From Epiperipatus broadwayi (Eukaryota; Onychophora; Udeonychophora; Euonychophora; Peripatidae): a DNA stretch of 64,000 nucleotides. This document shows positions 15,392-28,341 of the stretch, one piece after another. The stretch's first letter is position 1. Every line of letters starts with the position of its first letter. The position numbers and the translations under genes were made by a program. The stretch covers positions 248,001 through 312,000 of the forward strand of contig JAQFVV010000559.1 of the NCBI GenBank assembly GCA_028023455.1. Direction: 5' to 3'. The notes below the pieces were generated by a model, which was not told the origin of the DNA, made no database searches, and saw nothing but the letters and a program-made list of their open reading frames with translations.

Positions 15392-17507
15392 TATAACGGT
15401 CCGAAATGAAGTGGAAGGTTTACAGTCTTACCATATCTACATTACAAGGGTGCCATCTAGGCATTTGAACCAGAAAATTTATAGAGTAGGCAGATACATG
15501 CTGTCAAGATCCCACTTTATTTTATATTTAGACCGTTATCCCAAGTCACTAGCTCAGTGGAGACACAGAGATAATAATATATAACTTTTTAATTTGTATC
15601 TTAAATATAAAAAAATAACAGTTACTGCCAGTAATTAACACACAAACAACATTTATTTACACACATAGATAATCATTTAAAGTTTGAGGAATAACATTTA
15701 TTATTTTAGATTTTATTATTAACTTTTAATTTAAATTATTATTTTAAAATTTTAAATCATCCACACAATGAATTTAATAATATATTTTTTTAAGATTGTC
15801 GAGTATGAATAGACTACATAGATTTCATTTGAAAAGAAAATATTCTATCCCTTATTTAACCTTAGGCCAAAAGTTCGCAGTCAAACCAACACCAATCTAT
15901 CTGATATATAAATGTATTCAATGTAGCATGAATACACCTACACAAATATCATACTGTCAGGAATGTGCATCTGAACAACATGGTTAGAAGATATTGACTC
16001 TTGTCGAGACAGGAATATTACATCTGTCTGACGGGAAGATCAATAAAAAAAAACTCCATAGGAAGGGACTACATTTTCCATCTCACCATCCCATTCTGTA
16101 GGCAAAAAGGGGGTGAGTGGCATAATATGTGATCCTGCACATAGCGAATCTCATACTGCATCTACTAATTACACCAATATATCCAATCCATTGACCCAAT
16201 TTAACTACGAAACAAATAACCTAAGATTAACCCTCCCCTAATTAATTAATACAACTTTACAAATATATATAGCCATTCACACCCGACTTAAGTTTAACAT
16301 TTATATATTTTCGCACAGATGGATTTTATAAAAGTTTTGTTTTTTAATATTGAGTATAGATCGACTACATAGATTACACGCTCAAAAACATTTCAAAATA
16401 AACATAAATGATCAAAATATAAAGTCATTGATGTAAATTGCAGAGGGGAATTTACAAGAAACCCAATGGCATTCATCATAAGATGCTGCATTGACACCAA
16501 TAACTAAAAAGACCCTCGAATGAATACATGTTTAGATATTCAACGTGAGATATCGTATTTACTGAATATCGATATATTTCAATCAAATATGAAAAAAAAA
16601 AAAAACATATTTAAACATTAACAAATTTATGCAAGCATCTATACCCAACTTAAATTTAATGCCTTTAAATAATTTATACAATATTAATAAAAATAAAACA
16701 AAATGGAAATGATTTTTAGCAAACTTAAATGTATAAAATTTAAACATTAATTATCAATTTGAAAATTTGAAAGTCAGATAAGAGTTCATTTTAAAATTTA
16801 GGTTCTGAATATTAAAAGCTTGAATGAAAGTTCTTAATTATTTTTAAAATTTATAGTTCATGTCTTACAGAAGAAGAATCCAGGTTCCTGCTGCCAATTC
16901 CAGTGACATGTCTATTTGAAGTCCGGTCTGTTGTTCTGGAGAAGGCCTTAGCTCGTTCAATCCTGTTATTACAGTCATTTTATTTAAAATAAGTGAGAGA
17001 GAGTGACAAGTGCTTCTTATCGCTCTTCTCACAAAAATCAAGCTGGAACTGTTCTTAATTTCAATATTTTTCCTTTTATAGTACTCCTCTGGATTCATTG
17101 AACATTGTTTCCTGTTGCAATAATTTCCATTATGGTCCGGCCTTCATTGCTGCTTCTATATTGGACATCTAATTTATTTTTTATTCTCTTATCTATATCT
17201 TTCAACTGACCTTTTTTTTCCATAAGAGTCCCAAGAACTAGTTTGCTTTTCAATTAATTTATAAAACAATCATTTCCATTTACAAAAATATTTTATCTTT
17301 AGATCTTGTATTTTTTTCTAAAAAAGTACATTCAAATATATATTTTTTTAAAAAGAAAATAATTTTTAAAGTTTTGCATCTGTGTGAATATATATATATG
17401 TATACATGTTTAACAACTCTTTAATTTTTTTTTTTTAGTTTTTATTTACGAACTTAAGAAAAAATTTATTTAAATTTTAAATTAATGTAACGGCATATAT
17501 CGTTACA
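15392..17507 (-). repeat. Family A 5' LTR
   Basis: 2116 bases, partner of 12754-14861. A short + strand frame at 15796-15987 (63 aa) contains CIQC and CQEC motifs and is recognisable in all three family copies. It is interrupted by a stop in 12754-14861 and shifted in 30310-32215, and it runs antisense to the inferred element, so coding function is not supported. Confidence 0.75.
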
Positions 17508-17516
17508 ATATATATA

Positions 17517-18524
17517 TATAATTGAAATAATAAATTTAACAGTTTACAAACTATTACAAACAATCCTTAAATCCGCAGAAGTACTTTCGGTTAATTTCTT
17601 AAACCTGCCTCAACTGCCATTAAATTAAAAAAAGAAAGTGGAAGCAAATGTCATCAATTCAAATCCCACGAATCTCGTATTTTAATGCTAGCAGCTTGTC
17701 AATTTATTAAATGCATTTTATTCCTGTTTATGTTTATAAAAATTGCCTCTTTAATTTTTTTTTTACTATGGTTTCTCTCCTCATGAAGAATTTTCACATT
17801 TTCAAAATCAAATTTAAATTTATATTTACATGTTTTTTTTGTGTCAATTTAAAAAAAGTTATGATCATTTAAAGGAAATGAAGAGTAATACTAAACAATG
17901 GATATCTATTTCATTTATTTCAAATCCACAAGTGAAATTTTTTTAAGGATATATAAGAATGTGTTTAATGTTTCATTCTACATTCCAAACAATATTAATA
18001 AATTAGTCAATAATTCTAGGAATGTCATACCTATCAAGCAGAAAAGTAATGTCATATATCAAATTTTTTGTAATTGTATGCTATCATATATAGGTGAATC
18101 TAGGTGCAGTATTGAGAGGAGATTGAGGGAGCATGAATTGTTATATAAGTGTGTAAAAAGTAAAAATAATGGTGATTTAATGTCTACTTCAGTTTTCTTT
18201 GATCATGAAAAATCATGTAAATATAAATTTAAATTTGATTTTGAAAATGTGAAAATTCTTCAAGAGGAGAGAAACCATAGTAAAAGAAAAATTAAAGAGG
18301 TAATTTTTATAAACAGGAATAAAATGCATTTAATAAATTGACAAGCTGCTAACATTAAAATACGAGATTCATGGGATTTGGATTGATGATGTTTGCTTCC
18401 GCTTTTTTTTAAAAATTTAATGGCAGTTGAGGTAGGTTTAAGAAATTAACTGAAAGTACTTCTGCGGATTTAAGGATTGTTTGTAATAGTTTGTAAACCA
18501 TTAAATTTATTATTTCAATTATAA
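17517..18524 (+). mobile_element. Penelope-like element fragment in foldback form
   Basis: The 3' part of a Penelope-like retroelement, with a reading frame for the C-terminal GIY-YIG endonuclease at 17898-18341, is preceded by an inverted copy of its own 3' end. The left arm (about 17517-17831) is the reverse complement of the right arm (about 18214-18524). A partially inverted leading copy is characteristic of Penelope-like elements. The element abuts the 5' LTR of family A. A TTACAAT heptamer lies near both outer ends (17503 and 18526), but I am not confident that it is the target duplication. Confidence 0.8.
17898..18341 (+). pseudogene. Penelope-like GIY-YIG endonuclease domain (C-terminal fragment)
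   Basis: The 147-residue frame lacks the reverse transcriptase part and is the end of a longer protein. From about residue 50 it has the GIY-YIG core of Penelope-like elements: the first strand VIYQIFCNC, then LSYIGES, then the arginine-rich helix IERRLREHE. It ends with the family-typical tail RKIKEVIFINRNK and an LIN C-terminus. The domain nicks DNA to start target-primed reverse transcription in complete elements. The N-terminal 35 or so residues are a weakly conserved linker, and the first methionine is probably not a real start. The frame is uninterrupted, but the element is truncated and cannot be autonomous. Confidence 0.85.
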
Positions 18525-18568
18525 TTACAATTTTGTTTTTTAATTAATGGACATTTTATTTGTTTTAC

Positions 18569-18600
18569 ACACACACACACACCACACATATATATATATA
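18569..18600. repeat. Short CA/TA microsatellite
   Basis: A run of about eight CA units, then TA units, directly downstream of the Penelope-like fragment. Confidence 0.9.
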
Positions 18601-18722
18601 TTGAAATAGTCTGCATATATATCCATGCAAAGTAATTACTGCACCAAGAGAATGTTAGATGTGCTAGCCCAAATAATAAAAATTATATTACAATGTTTAA
18701 TGAAGATGTAAGCCTCCAATAA

Positions 18723-18846
18723 TGTATTTCCTTGCATTCACCTGCCAGAAAGAGTTTTAAAAGTTTAAGTGAATCACTTAAGCTTACCTTAAGTGATTCA
18801 CTTAAGCTTTTAAAACTTTTACTGGTGGGTGAGTGCAAGGAAATGT
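18723..18846. repeat. Near-perfect palindrome (hairpin MITE-like)
   Basis: Arms 18723-18782 and 18788-18846 are reverse complements with only a few mismatches and a loop of about 5 bases. Each arm contains TTAAGTGAATCACTTAA, itself a palindrome. The outer ends read TATTTCCTTGC and GCAAGGAAATGTA. No open frame. It may be a foldback transposon or a recent snap-back duplication. Confidence 0.85.
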
Positions 18847-19613
18847 ATACTATATAAAAACAGCACATTATCGGAAGTTTACTTCCTAATTAATAAGGAT
18901 TTTCAGTGCTTTGTACTAATAGAATTACAATGTTTAATAGTTGAGAGATAACACTTATAGTTGATAACCTTTTTTATTGGTGATCATTAAATAAATATAG
19001 TTATAAAAGCTCCAAATATTTATGTGCTTCAAGACAACCATTACTTATTTCTTATATCTGTGAAATCACTCTGTCTTTCTGTTGGTTAAGTTCACAGTGA
19101 TTTCTTTTTTAGTCAACATTAAATTATTTAGATGTATCTTTTCTTTATTATACTTAATATTTGTGATATGTATTAGCTACCACTCTTTCTAATTTTCATA
19201 TCATTTTCTTCATAAGCATTGTTTTTAACCACAATTTATTATAACGAGCTTTATTCTCCAATTTTTAGTGAAATGCATCAGGATTTGATATTGTTTTCCA
19301 CCAACAGTTTTTTTTAACTTATAGACAGTAGATATTCTTCTAGCAGACTTTTATAACCGAGATACTTCTCACCATTTTCTTAGAATCCTATTGTAAAACA
19401 TATTGGTATCATTTTTATTCTTCATGATGTTAATAATATATAATAGTTGTTCTGTATGTTCAAAATATAGTTCAATATTGAATACACAGACTATAATGGT
19501 ATGCAGTTTCTAATACATACACATATATGTATGCGAGAAAAAATATTTAATGGTGCTAACTATATACAATAATTGCTCTATACATTTAAAATCTGGTTAA
19601 ATGCTAAACATAC

Positions 19614-20826
19614 AGATAATAAAATTTAAATATATTAATTTATTAAGCGCAAGCAGATGATATAATAATAACATGACAGGCTGAAATCTTTAACAGATGT
19701 GCCTTAAAAATTCTTATAAGACAGCCAATCAGATGTAATAATGACTGCACAGGGAACTCAATTCAAAACATAAGGCAGAGATTTTAAGAGAAAAAGATAG
19801 TTCCACCTTCCTCTCTACTTAAATTTATATATAAATAAGCCAGACTTAAGCATTTTGAACTAAGAGCGTGAAGCTTTTAAACACCTTCACATTTAATTCA
19901 CTAAATATTATATATAAATAAACAACATAAAATTTTTTGATTTACAATGAAGTAATTTTCAAATCTAATGAAATTATAGTAACAGATGTAAATATATTAA
20001 TTTATTAAGCACACGCAGATGATATAATAATAACATGAAAGGCTAAAACCTTTGACAGATGCACCTTAAAAATGCTTATATGACAGCCAATCAGATGTAA
20101 TAATGACTGCACATGGAACTCTCAATTCAAAACACAAGGCAGAGATTTTAATAAATTAATATATTTACATTTGTTACTATCATTTCATTAGATTTGAAAA
20201 TTACTTTGTTGTAAATTGAAAGATTTATATATATATATAGTGAATGTGAAGGTGTTTAAAAGCTTCATGCTCTTAGTTCAAAGTGCTTGAGTCTGGCTTA
20301 TTTATATATAAATTTAAGTAGAGAAGTAGGTGGAACCATCTTTTTCTCATAAAATCTCTGTCTTGGGTTTTGAATTAAGAGTTCCCTGTGCAATCATTAT
20401 TACATCTGATTGGCTGTCATATAAGCATTTTTAAGGTGCATCTATCAAAGGTTTCAGCCTTTCACATTATTATTATATCATCTGATTGTGCTTAATAAAT
20501 TAATATATTTACACTTGTTACTATCATTTCATTAGATTTGAAAATTATTTTGTTGTAAATCGAAAGATTTCACGTTGTTTATTTATAAATAATATTTAGG
20601 GAATTAAATGTGAAGGTGTTTAAAAGCTTCACGATCTTAGTTCAAAATGCTTGAGTCTGGCTTATTTAAATATAAATTTAAGGAGAGAAGAAGATGGAAC
20701 CATCTTTTTCATGTAAAATCTCTGCCTTGAGTTTGGAATTGAGAGTTCCCTGTCCAGTCATTATTATATTTGATTGGCTGACATATAAGCATTTTTAAGG
20801 CGTATCTGTCAAAGATAATAAAATTT
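19614..20826. mobile_element. Tandem-plus-inverted repeat array with 14-bp target duplication
   Basis: A unit of about 345-362 bases occurs as one full direct copy (19628-19989), a partial direct copy (from 19990 to about 20150), a full inverted copy (about 20149-20492) and a partial inverted copy (20493-20812). The identical 14-mer AGATAATAAAATTT flanks the array (19614-19627 and 20813-20826), marking a single insertion. There is no ORF. The mirrored layout and duplication length match the ribozyme array at 44182-46121, suggesting the same mobilisation. I could not find a canonical hammerhead core in this unit on either strand. Confidence 0.75.
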
Positions 20827-22505
20827 GTAAAGCATGCACATATATGTATGTGTACATACATGTTGAAAATGGGTGTAATACACACGTATAAATAGGTGTG
20901 TGTCCGCAATGTATTTATTTACACGATGAATAAAAATAAATAAAATGTAGAAAATTAGTGTTTTTTATTAATATAAATGTGTATAACTAAAACGGTGTAT
21001 ATGATAATCGTGAATACTGAGCGATAGTATTACAGGTATTCTAAAATCTTACCTATTTTCAATAACTACATGTTAATTTTCTTGGAAAATATATTTCAAT
21101 ATTTGCTTGCTTTTAAAAAAATTATATTAATTTTTTTTATAGACAGTTAAATAGATTGAATGATTGATTGATATAAATAAAAAATATTATCGAAGTTACT
21201 TTTAATGAACTATTAACTTCGGTAAAATTGAAGACTCGATATATAATGTCTGGCAGATTTTTTAATATTTTATTTTATTGTCGTTGTCGCCCAAAAGATA
21301 CATTTATTAATGCATTTCCGCAATTATTTATTAATCTACTTTAAGATAGTTTTTTTTATTTAAAGAAAGTACTTTTGAGAAAATTGCGTGCTTTAGTAGA
21401 ATGGAATCTTCAGTTTATTAATATTTTATATCGAAATCTAAATGGGTATTATTTATATATTTAAGAAAAAGCATATTGATTTAGAATTTGATGAAATATT
21501 CAATAATGGTTGTCAAAAGACTACTTATTTTTAAAAATCCTAAGTTTTAAACTATTCGGATTGAAATATAATTTAACATCAAATATTTACATGTTTGTAA
21601 ACAGTGATAATACTATGAAGTTTCATACATTTTGAAGATTTAATCTAAATGCATATATATAATCATACTTTTTGTTTACGTTCTGATTTCAAATGACTTT
21701 ACAAGTCCTCAACATTTATGCTAAATATTCAATATTATTACGTTTGTTTTTTAAAATTGGAAATTATTATATTAAAAAACAAGTAAATTAGTAAGGTAAA
21801 AATACAAAAACAAACAAAGCTATAATAATAATACTAAAAGATTTATGAATACAATTTTTATTAAAATTCCATTATTCATACATAAGCTTTTATTGAGATT
21901 AACGTAATGATTTGCTATTTCCATTACTTGAAATTCGAAAATGTGCTAGATGAACGTTGAAGGTTAGCTTTAGGTCACAAGCTTGCTTAGGTTATTATTT
22001 TTAAGTAATCAAGCCATAGCCACATTTATAATCATTCAGAAAGATAGAGCAATGATTAAATAATTTATAGCTGGATCAAAATCTTTTTTAACAATGTCTC
22101 ATAAATGGCAGTAAACGGAAAACTATTTACTTAGGCTTGCAAATTTCTGGATGGTAAAACTAAGAATTGTTAGCTGCTAATTGATGATCTATATTGAATT
22201 TCTAACTGGATTACCTGTAGAGAATTATTTGAAATGAAAAAAAATCTTAAGTCATGCCATATAAGAATAATTAGAGAATAACGATCGCAGATTAAACCAG
22301 AATAGTCAATTAAGTTTTAATGCAATGACCATAAAAACAAAAAGTATCGATTGCAATATAATCTTACTTTTATAACTGATAGTGTAACTATCATATTTCC
22401 AGAGATGTTAAGTATATGATTAACCTTTTATTTTTTTTATGTATTTTGTTAAAAAAAAGAATTGAATTTAAATAATAATTTAAAGGCTAGTTTTTTTTAC
22501 TGTTT
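20827..22505. other. AT-rich intronic stretch, nothing recognised
   Basis: No supportable gene or repeat apart from short alternating purine-pyrimidine runs near 20830-20910. It precedes the left target duplication of the full-length LINE. Confidence 0.6.
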
Positions 22506-22910
22506 AAATACTGAAAATGAAAAAATAGTTGACCTAGGCCATATCGTAGTTTATACACTGTCATTCAGCTGCCTCTTTTAAGTTAAAATTACTAGTGAAG
22601 CAAGGAAGATACTGTGCTTAAACCTCCTGGAAAGGCAAGGTAAGCCTTATTATACCCAAAAATTACTGTGAATCAGCTAGGAAAAAATTATTTGCAAGGC
22701 AATATGAATAGCAATCAACAGCATGGTAATATAACGTTGAATCATATGCAATTACAGCCTCAATGTTAAAATCAGATTTTCAACCTGCCAGAAAAGATGC
22801 ACTAGATCATACTTCGACCTCATTTTTAGTTGATGGCTTGATGCAGAACACTCCAAATAATATTGTCACCAAATTACATGCAGAAATATCAAAAGATAAA
22901 CATGCTATGT

Positions 22911-23015
22911 CTTATAATTCTATAATTAAAACACTTCTTTTCTTTTCAAAAACTTTATTTGATATATATATAAAGTTTTTGAAAAGAAAAGAAATGTTTT
23001 AATTATAGAATTATA
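22911..23015. repeat. Snap-back hairpin inside the LINE 5' region
   Basis: Arms 22911-22957 and about 22969-23015 are nearly exact reverse complements around a TA-rich loop of about 11 bases. The hairpin splits a frame that starts at 22763, so it probably arose after insertion or in the source copy. Confidence 0.85.
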
Positions 23016-23144
23016 TGGCTATATATAATGTATATTTTGAAAAGAAAAAGGATTGAGTCATGATTAGAAACAGAAGAAAATGGATTTGATGCTATGTCTT
23101 CCCTTGGTAAAAAATATAAAACCTCTGATAAGTTTTAAAAAAGT

Positions 23145-24977
23145 TTGTTGCCGATGGGGGCCCAAAACTCTATTTTTGCTACAGAATTAGAAAACAATCT
23201 CAGTAACAGCCAAATAAATGAAAATATACAAAAAATACAAAATGATACCTATGAATTGGGGAAAGTTCAACAGAATAAAACAAATATTTCTGATACAAAC
23301 ATCCCTACATATGCAAATATCCTTAAAAGCAAATCGCTCTCAAATGCCTCTCATAATATACCTACCATTTGTGATAATATTTCTTTGCTTGATTTAATGG
23401 AAATGGATGTAGATCAGAATAGCACTTTTAAACAATCATCCACCAACACATATTTCTTTAATGCATGTGACTATAATGAGAAAAAAAAAATAAAAAAAAA
23501 AAAAAAAAGGAGAGCAGTTATCGAGACCTCACCGAACGTTTCACCAGCACTATACCCAATAATCTTTATAAGTCACTGATCAATTTCAGTGGTGATAAGA
23601 ACCTGATTCTAGCTGTTACTAATGCTAACTGTGCATTGTTCAAGTTCCCCACTGAATTGCTATATGAAACTATTAAAGAAAAAGATTTAAGCCATGGTAT
23701 TCATAAGATCTTGAGTCATCCTAATGACCACTATGTTGCTCTGGAATTTACTAACTGGGCAGCCAAGAATTACTTTAGAAGCAATATCAGGGTATTAAAT
23801 GATAAATTCATCTGTTACATTGATCTCACTAGGCCTAATATAATTTCTGGTAGGATTAAAAATTGTCCTATGAACTTCTACCAAGAACATCTACAGGAAT
23901 CACTCAAAGCCTTTGGCAATGTTAGTAAGTTTCAATACCTTCCTGTTGATTCAGATGGACTACATTTTCTATCTAACAATGCAACTTTTCAAATAGCAAT
24001 TAAACAAAATGTCTCACCCACTGACATACCTACTGTGTTCAACTATAAAGGCTCACACATGATCCTCTCTTTACGTGGAGTTAGATCTCAGTGTTTCCAT
24101 TGTCTTGAGAGGACCCACTTGGTGAAAGATTGCCAATCAAGAATGTGCTCTAATTGTGGAATCAAAAAGAGCATTTATCATAGATGCAAAAAGAATTTTA
24201 CATCAACTTCTCAATGTACTGCACAATCATATGCATCCGTAACTAATGATGCATCAACAACAGAACCCCAAATTATAATTGCCTCCAAAGAATATCAAAT
24301 GAATAATCAACCACTTGCAACAACCTGATGGCAGAAGTGTAGCCAGAGAAGAAGAAACATCAGATATTACACAAGATTCTTTTCTTGTAGATGAGGCTCG
24401 ACTTCCACCGGCCTCAATAGGAAGAAATGATACACAAAGCCAACTACATCATGCTGAAATAATGGGATCAACACAACAAACTGTGGTGGAGCAAGATACT
24501 TCAGACAATCCCACATGCTATCAGCAAAATGATAGCACTAATCCAAGCAATCCTGTCAAGAAGCCTCTGAACAAAAGTATAGTTACTTATCAGACTAAAA
24601 CCACTACTTTGAGATGCACAAGAAGTATGAACAAGCAGCTTAAAAGTAACAAGTCTATCACCTCCAACCAAGGAGATATTAGCTCAGAAGAGGATTCTCC
24701 AATGGAAGTGCCTATAGATAAGTCCAGTACTAAGAAAAGTAAATCAGTCTTTATACACAAGTCCAGCTCAGAAGATGAAAAATCTCTGGGGAAGAATAAC
24801 AGATGTTTATCTCTTAAGCAGAAGAAGAAATCCAATATTCCAATACTTAAGGAAATAAGTCCAGAGAAGAAATGTCAGTTATCAGATGAGGATAATAGAA
24901 TATTGAGTCTTAATTCATTAGAAGAGACTGCTGGTGATGTACATTGGGTCATCGATGATGACACAGCAACCCAATGA
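23145..24977 (+). pseudogene. LINE ORF1 with two CCHC-like zinc knuckles (broken)
   Basis: Three overlapping frames (23145-23579, 23636-24328, 24315-24977) continue one another and indicate at least two frameshifts. The first part is Asn-rich with a lysine run from an A-rich slippage site near 23480-23510. The second contains CFHCLERTHLVKDC (C-x2-C-x4-H-x4-C) followed by CSNCGIKKSIYHRC, two nucleic-acid-binding knuckles typical of LINE ORF1 proteins. The last part is Ser/Thr/Lys/Asp-rich and probably disordered. In living elements this protein coats the LINE RNA and acts as a chaperone. An earlier frame at 22763-23002 may be a further upstream piece. Confidence 0.8.
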
Positions 24978-25141
24978 TTGAACCTATTGTGTTAGAAGAA
25001 ACCTCAGATAACATCACTGAAGATCCAGACTATATAGATCCAGGCTATTCTAACTAGAATTTACATTCTATTTATGCTGAGAATTAAAAGGGAACCTTAT
25101 ATTCTTTGCGGTAGATTTAAAAGATACATAACCCAAGTATA

Positions 25142-28100
25142 TTGCATAAGTTTGTAGGAGTAAATGTAAGGGGTATCAATTCATTGGAAAGGATATATGC
25201 CATTGAACAATGGATCTCAATCAATAATCCACATTTATTTTTTATGAGTGAAACAAAATATTACTCAAATTCAGATTATAGAATTAGAGAATGTCTTGAA
25301 TCTCTTGGATACATAGCTTTCTCTGATAGCGTTACTGTAGCTGGTGGAGTCGGTTTACTTATTAATAAAAAACATCCACCTAATACATTTGTAATTCTCT
25401 ATAAGGATAATAACCTTATTGCTATATCAGTCACATATCAAAATTTGGTAATCAATTTAATTTATGTGTATGCAGATAGGTCCTGCTGCACGTTAATGAA
25501 AGTCATTAACATAATAAATATGCTTTTGGTAAAGAATAACAACCCCGCCCTAATCTTTGGTGATTTTAATATCACTTATGCAAAATTCACAAAAACCTAT
25601 ATTCACTTGATAGACAAGCCATTTATGAGTGGTGAGGGTCATCTGCCTGATGATTCCTACTCTTTTTATACCAGAAAATACAGATCGCTGATTGATCTAT
25701 TCTTTTATACACCTGACATACATTTTCTCATCACTGCAAAATCAGAACATGTGGTCTTTTCAGACCATCTTGCCCTAGTAGTTCAGATTGAAGCTGCTAA
25801 TAATGTCACTCCCGCTTGCAACACTATCAGAATGTTGACAAAATCGAATATAACAGAAGCCATACCATCTGAGGCTTATATATATTTAAAAAAAATAGAT
25901 ACACTTGCCAAACCTATAGAGGAAGCATGGTTTGCCTTTATTGGCATTCTTCAATCGATCATCTCCTACCATACAATTAAGCAAAAGGGACTGTTGGTGT
26001 TACTAAAAGACTTAGATGAGCTAGGTTTCAGAATGAAGGCATTTAACTCTGCCTCATCTTCTATAGATGAAATTATATCTGTTAAGCTACAGTATAAAGC
26101 CAAACAGAAGGCACTTGCAGATTATCTGTCTATAAAGCGTGCCAAGGTGTTTCTAACTCAGCAGAACTATTGGACTAGAAGCTACTTTCATTGGGCACTG
26201 GGTGCTATTAACCCCTCCTACTCCCACTATCATCAATATTGATGGTGAGTCCTTTGTTGGCCTGCCAATGATTAAGGAAATCCATAAACACTTTGAACAA
26301 AAATTTCATTGTCTCAGCCATGTTAATACTCCCATTGAAGACATTTTAATTTGTCAAGATGATCATGGTATCACTGAAGGTATGCTGAGAGCCAAACTCC
26401 AAGCATTGCCAGACAAAATACACCCCGGACTGCATTTATACGTTCCTGTTAGATCATCTAACCACTTCACACTTCCCATCCTATTTAGAATGACCAACCA
26501 TTTGGCACAGGAGAAAAGAATAATCCCCCACCTATATCCTATTGCTTTAGTTCCCTTCCTAAAGAAGCATGAAGATCCCCATACCCTCAAAAACATTCGG
26601 CCTATTTCTATGTCCCCGCTCATCATTAAAATCCTGGAATCTGTCATAAAAGATAAGATCCAGGATAAAATACTCCAAAATATATCTTCTTCCCAATTTG
26701 CAAAGAAACATTCCTCACCAATTTTAGCCATTGGTCAAGTTAAAATATTAATTGATTATGTTAGACAACAGAGAAAGCAGGCTGTCATAGCTATCCAGCT
26801 GGATTGCAATGCAGCATTTGACCCTGTTAACATCAGTACTCTCCTAACCCTGCTGAAAGGTCATTACATCTCAACCTCTATCATACAGATCAAAGATAAC
26901 CTCATGTCTAACAGGGAAATTGCTGTCTCACTGAATGGCAAGCTCTCTTCATTTTTTTCAACCTAACACATCCATTCCGCAAGGCTCCCCCCTCAGTGCT
27001 CTTCTCTTTATAGTCTACATTGATCCACTGTTGAAAGCCATCGAACAGCAACTACCTGGTGTCTATGTACCAAGGCTTGCCAAATTGATAAAGCTCATGG
27101 CTTATATGGATGATGTAATCATCTTCCTCCCTTCAACAACCTATTTACCTCAGTTATACTCCATATTGGATAAATACACAGCTGACTATGGTCTCACCAT
27201 CAACCCATTGAAATCAGCTATATGGAAGGTATCCTCAGGTCAGAAGATTGTATCCAAATTTACAGCCAACCCTCAAAAGTTTTTGGGCTTTGAGATATCC
27301 AAAACATACTTCCAAATGTCCAAAGATATTCAAAATCACATTCTGCACTCAATGGAAAGACTTACTAAATGTCTGTCTAAAGTCTACCTTTCCTTACATG
27401 GTAAGGTAATGCTTCTCAATATGAAGATCATGGCCAAGCTCAACTATTACATACCCATCATGAGGATCACTAAAACTTTTATCAATAAAATGAATTCTCT
27501 TGCATCCTGACTTTTCTGGGGAGGTAAAGTTGTTGCAATTAGCATTAACAGGATGCAACTTCACCGGAAGTATAATGGACTTTCTTATCATGCTATTCAA
27601 GCCATTCATATTCAAAAGATATTTAATTTTATCACCATGCTTATTAAATCATTTGAATATGAGCAAGTCATTTTGCCAGTTATCCTGACAGATAGACCCC
27701 CTCCTAGAGTCAAGAATTTCCTTGATGTCACGATTGACTTGATCAAAAGCTACATGGTAATTACGAATGATACGTTTGATAACAGGATTAATATTTGGCA
27801 AGCACATAGTCTCATTCACCCTGTCACAATTCCCATAACACCACTACTTGCCCTGACCAATAATAAGATCATCTCCCTCTTCAGGTGCTGGGCTATGGAA
27901 CCGAAATTCTTTGATTTCATTATTAAAATAAATTTAAATGCCATTAGCACTAATTGGTTTCTCTTTCATAGGTGAGGCATCAACAAAATTTACCCAATCT
28001 GCCCCCTCTGCCAGACTCATGATGAAACATTTGACCATCTGGTTTACTCATGTCATGGACTCTGGAGGTCTAGAAGGATTATTGCTGATAACCTTAAAGT

Positions 28101-28341
28101 GAATTTTTACCTTGTTACCTCTCTTAAGGACAGTATTAGGACAAGATCCATCCCTACTATTAGGTTGTCATTATTTATCAACTATGCTTTCTGGTCTACT
28201 CATTGTAAAATGGTTTTCAATCCTGGTGCAATTCATGAGGGAAAATTCTTTCTGAATAAACTTATAAAATTTAAAAACCGTGACATGCTCCTAGCTCCAA
28301 AAGTGTTATTCGAGGAAACATGGACTCTGATTGCATTGTAA
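25142..28341 (+). pseudogene. LINE ORF2: endonuclease-reverse transcriptase (broken)
   Basis: The frame moves at about 26205-26242 and 26935-26966, and stops occur at 27508 and 27973, so the protein is not made whole. The endonuclease part (25142-26242) shows VNVRGINS, the catalytic-type SETK near residue 38, GDFN and SDHLALVV, the usual exo-endo-phosphatase motifs. The reverse transcriptase part has IRPISMSPLIIKILES, the motif A core AAFD, PQGSPLSALLF and the catalytic YMDD in place of the more usual FADD/YADD. The C-terminal region (about 27980-28050) keeps a CPLC...H...C finger-like motif split by a stop. Function in an intact copy: nick the target and copy the LINE RNA at the nick. Confidence 0.88.

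Larger units (their letters stand above)
12750..17511 (-). mobile_element. Non-autonomous LTR retrotransposon, family A (2.1-kb LTRs, 0.5-kb interior)
   Basis: Two closely similar direct copies (12754-14861 and 15392-17507) flank only 530 bases. Their outer ends carry imperfect terminal inverted repeats (TGTAAYGR at one end, YCRTTATA at the other). Both outer flanks read ATAT (12750-12753 and 17508-17511), a plausible 4-base target duplication. On the minus strand, two bases inside the upper LTR, a sequence starting TGGCCACCCAAC (15389 downward) resembles a lysine-tRNA primer-binding site with mismatches. This orients the element on the minus strand with 5' LTR at 15392-17507. No gag or pol is present, so it would need help in trans, like TRIM or LARD elements. 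Confidence 0.7.
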
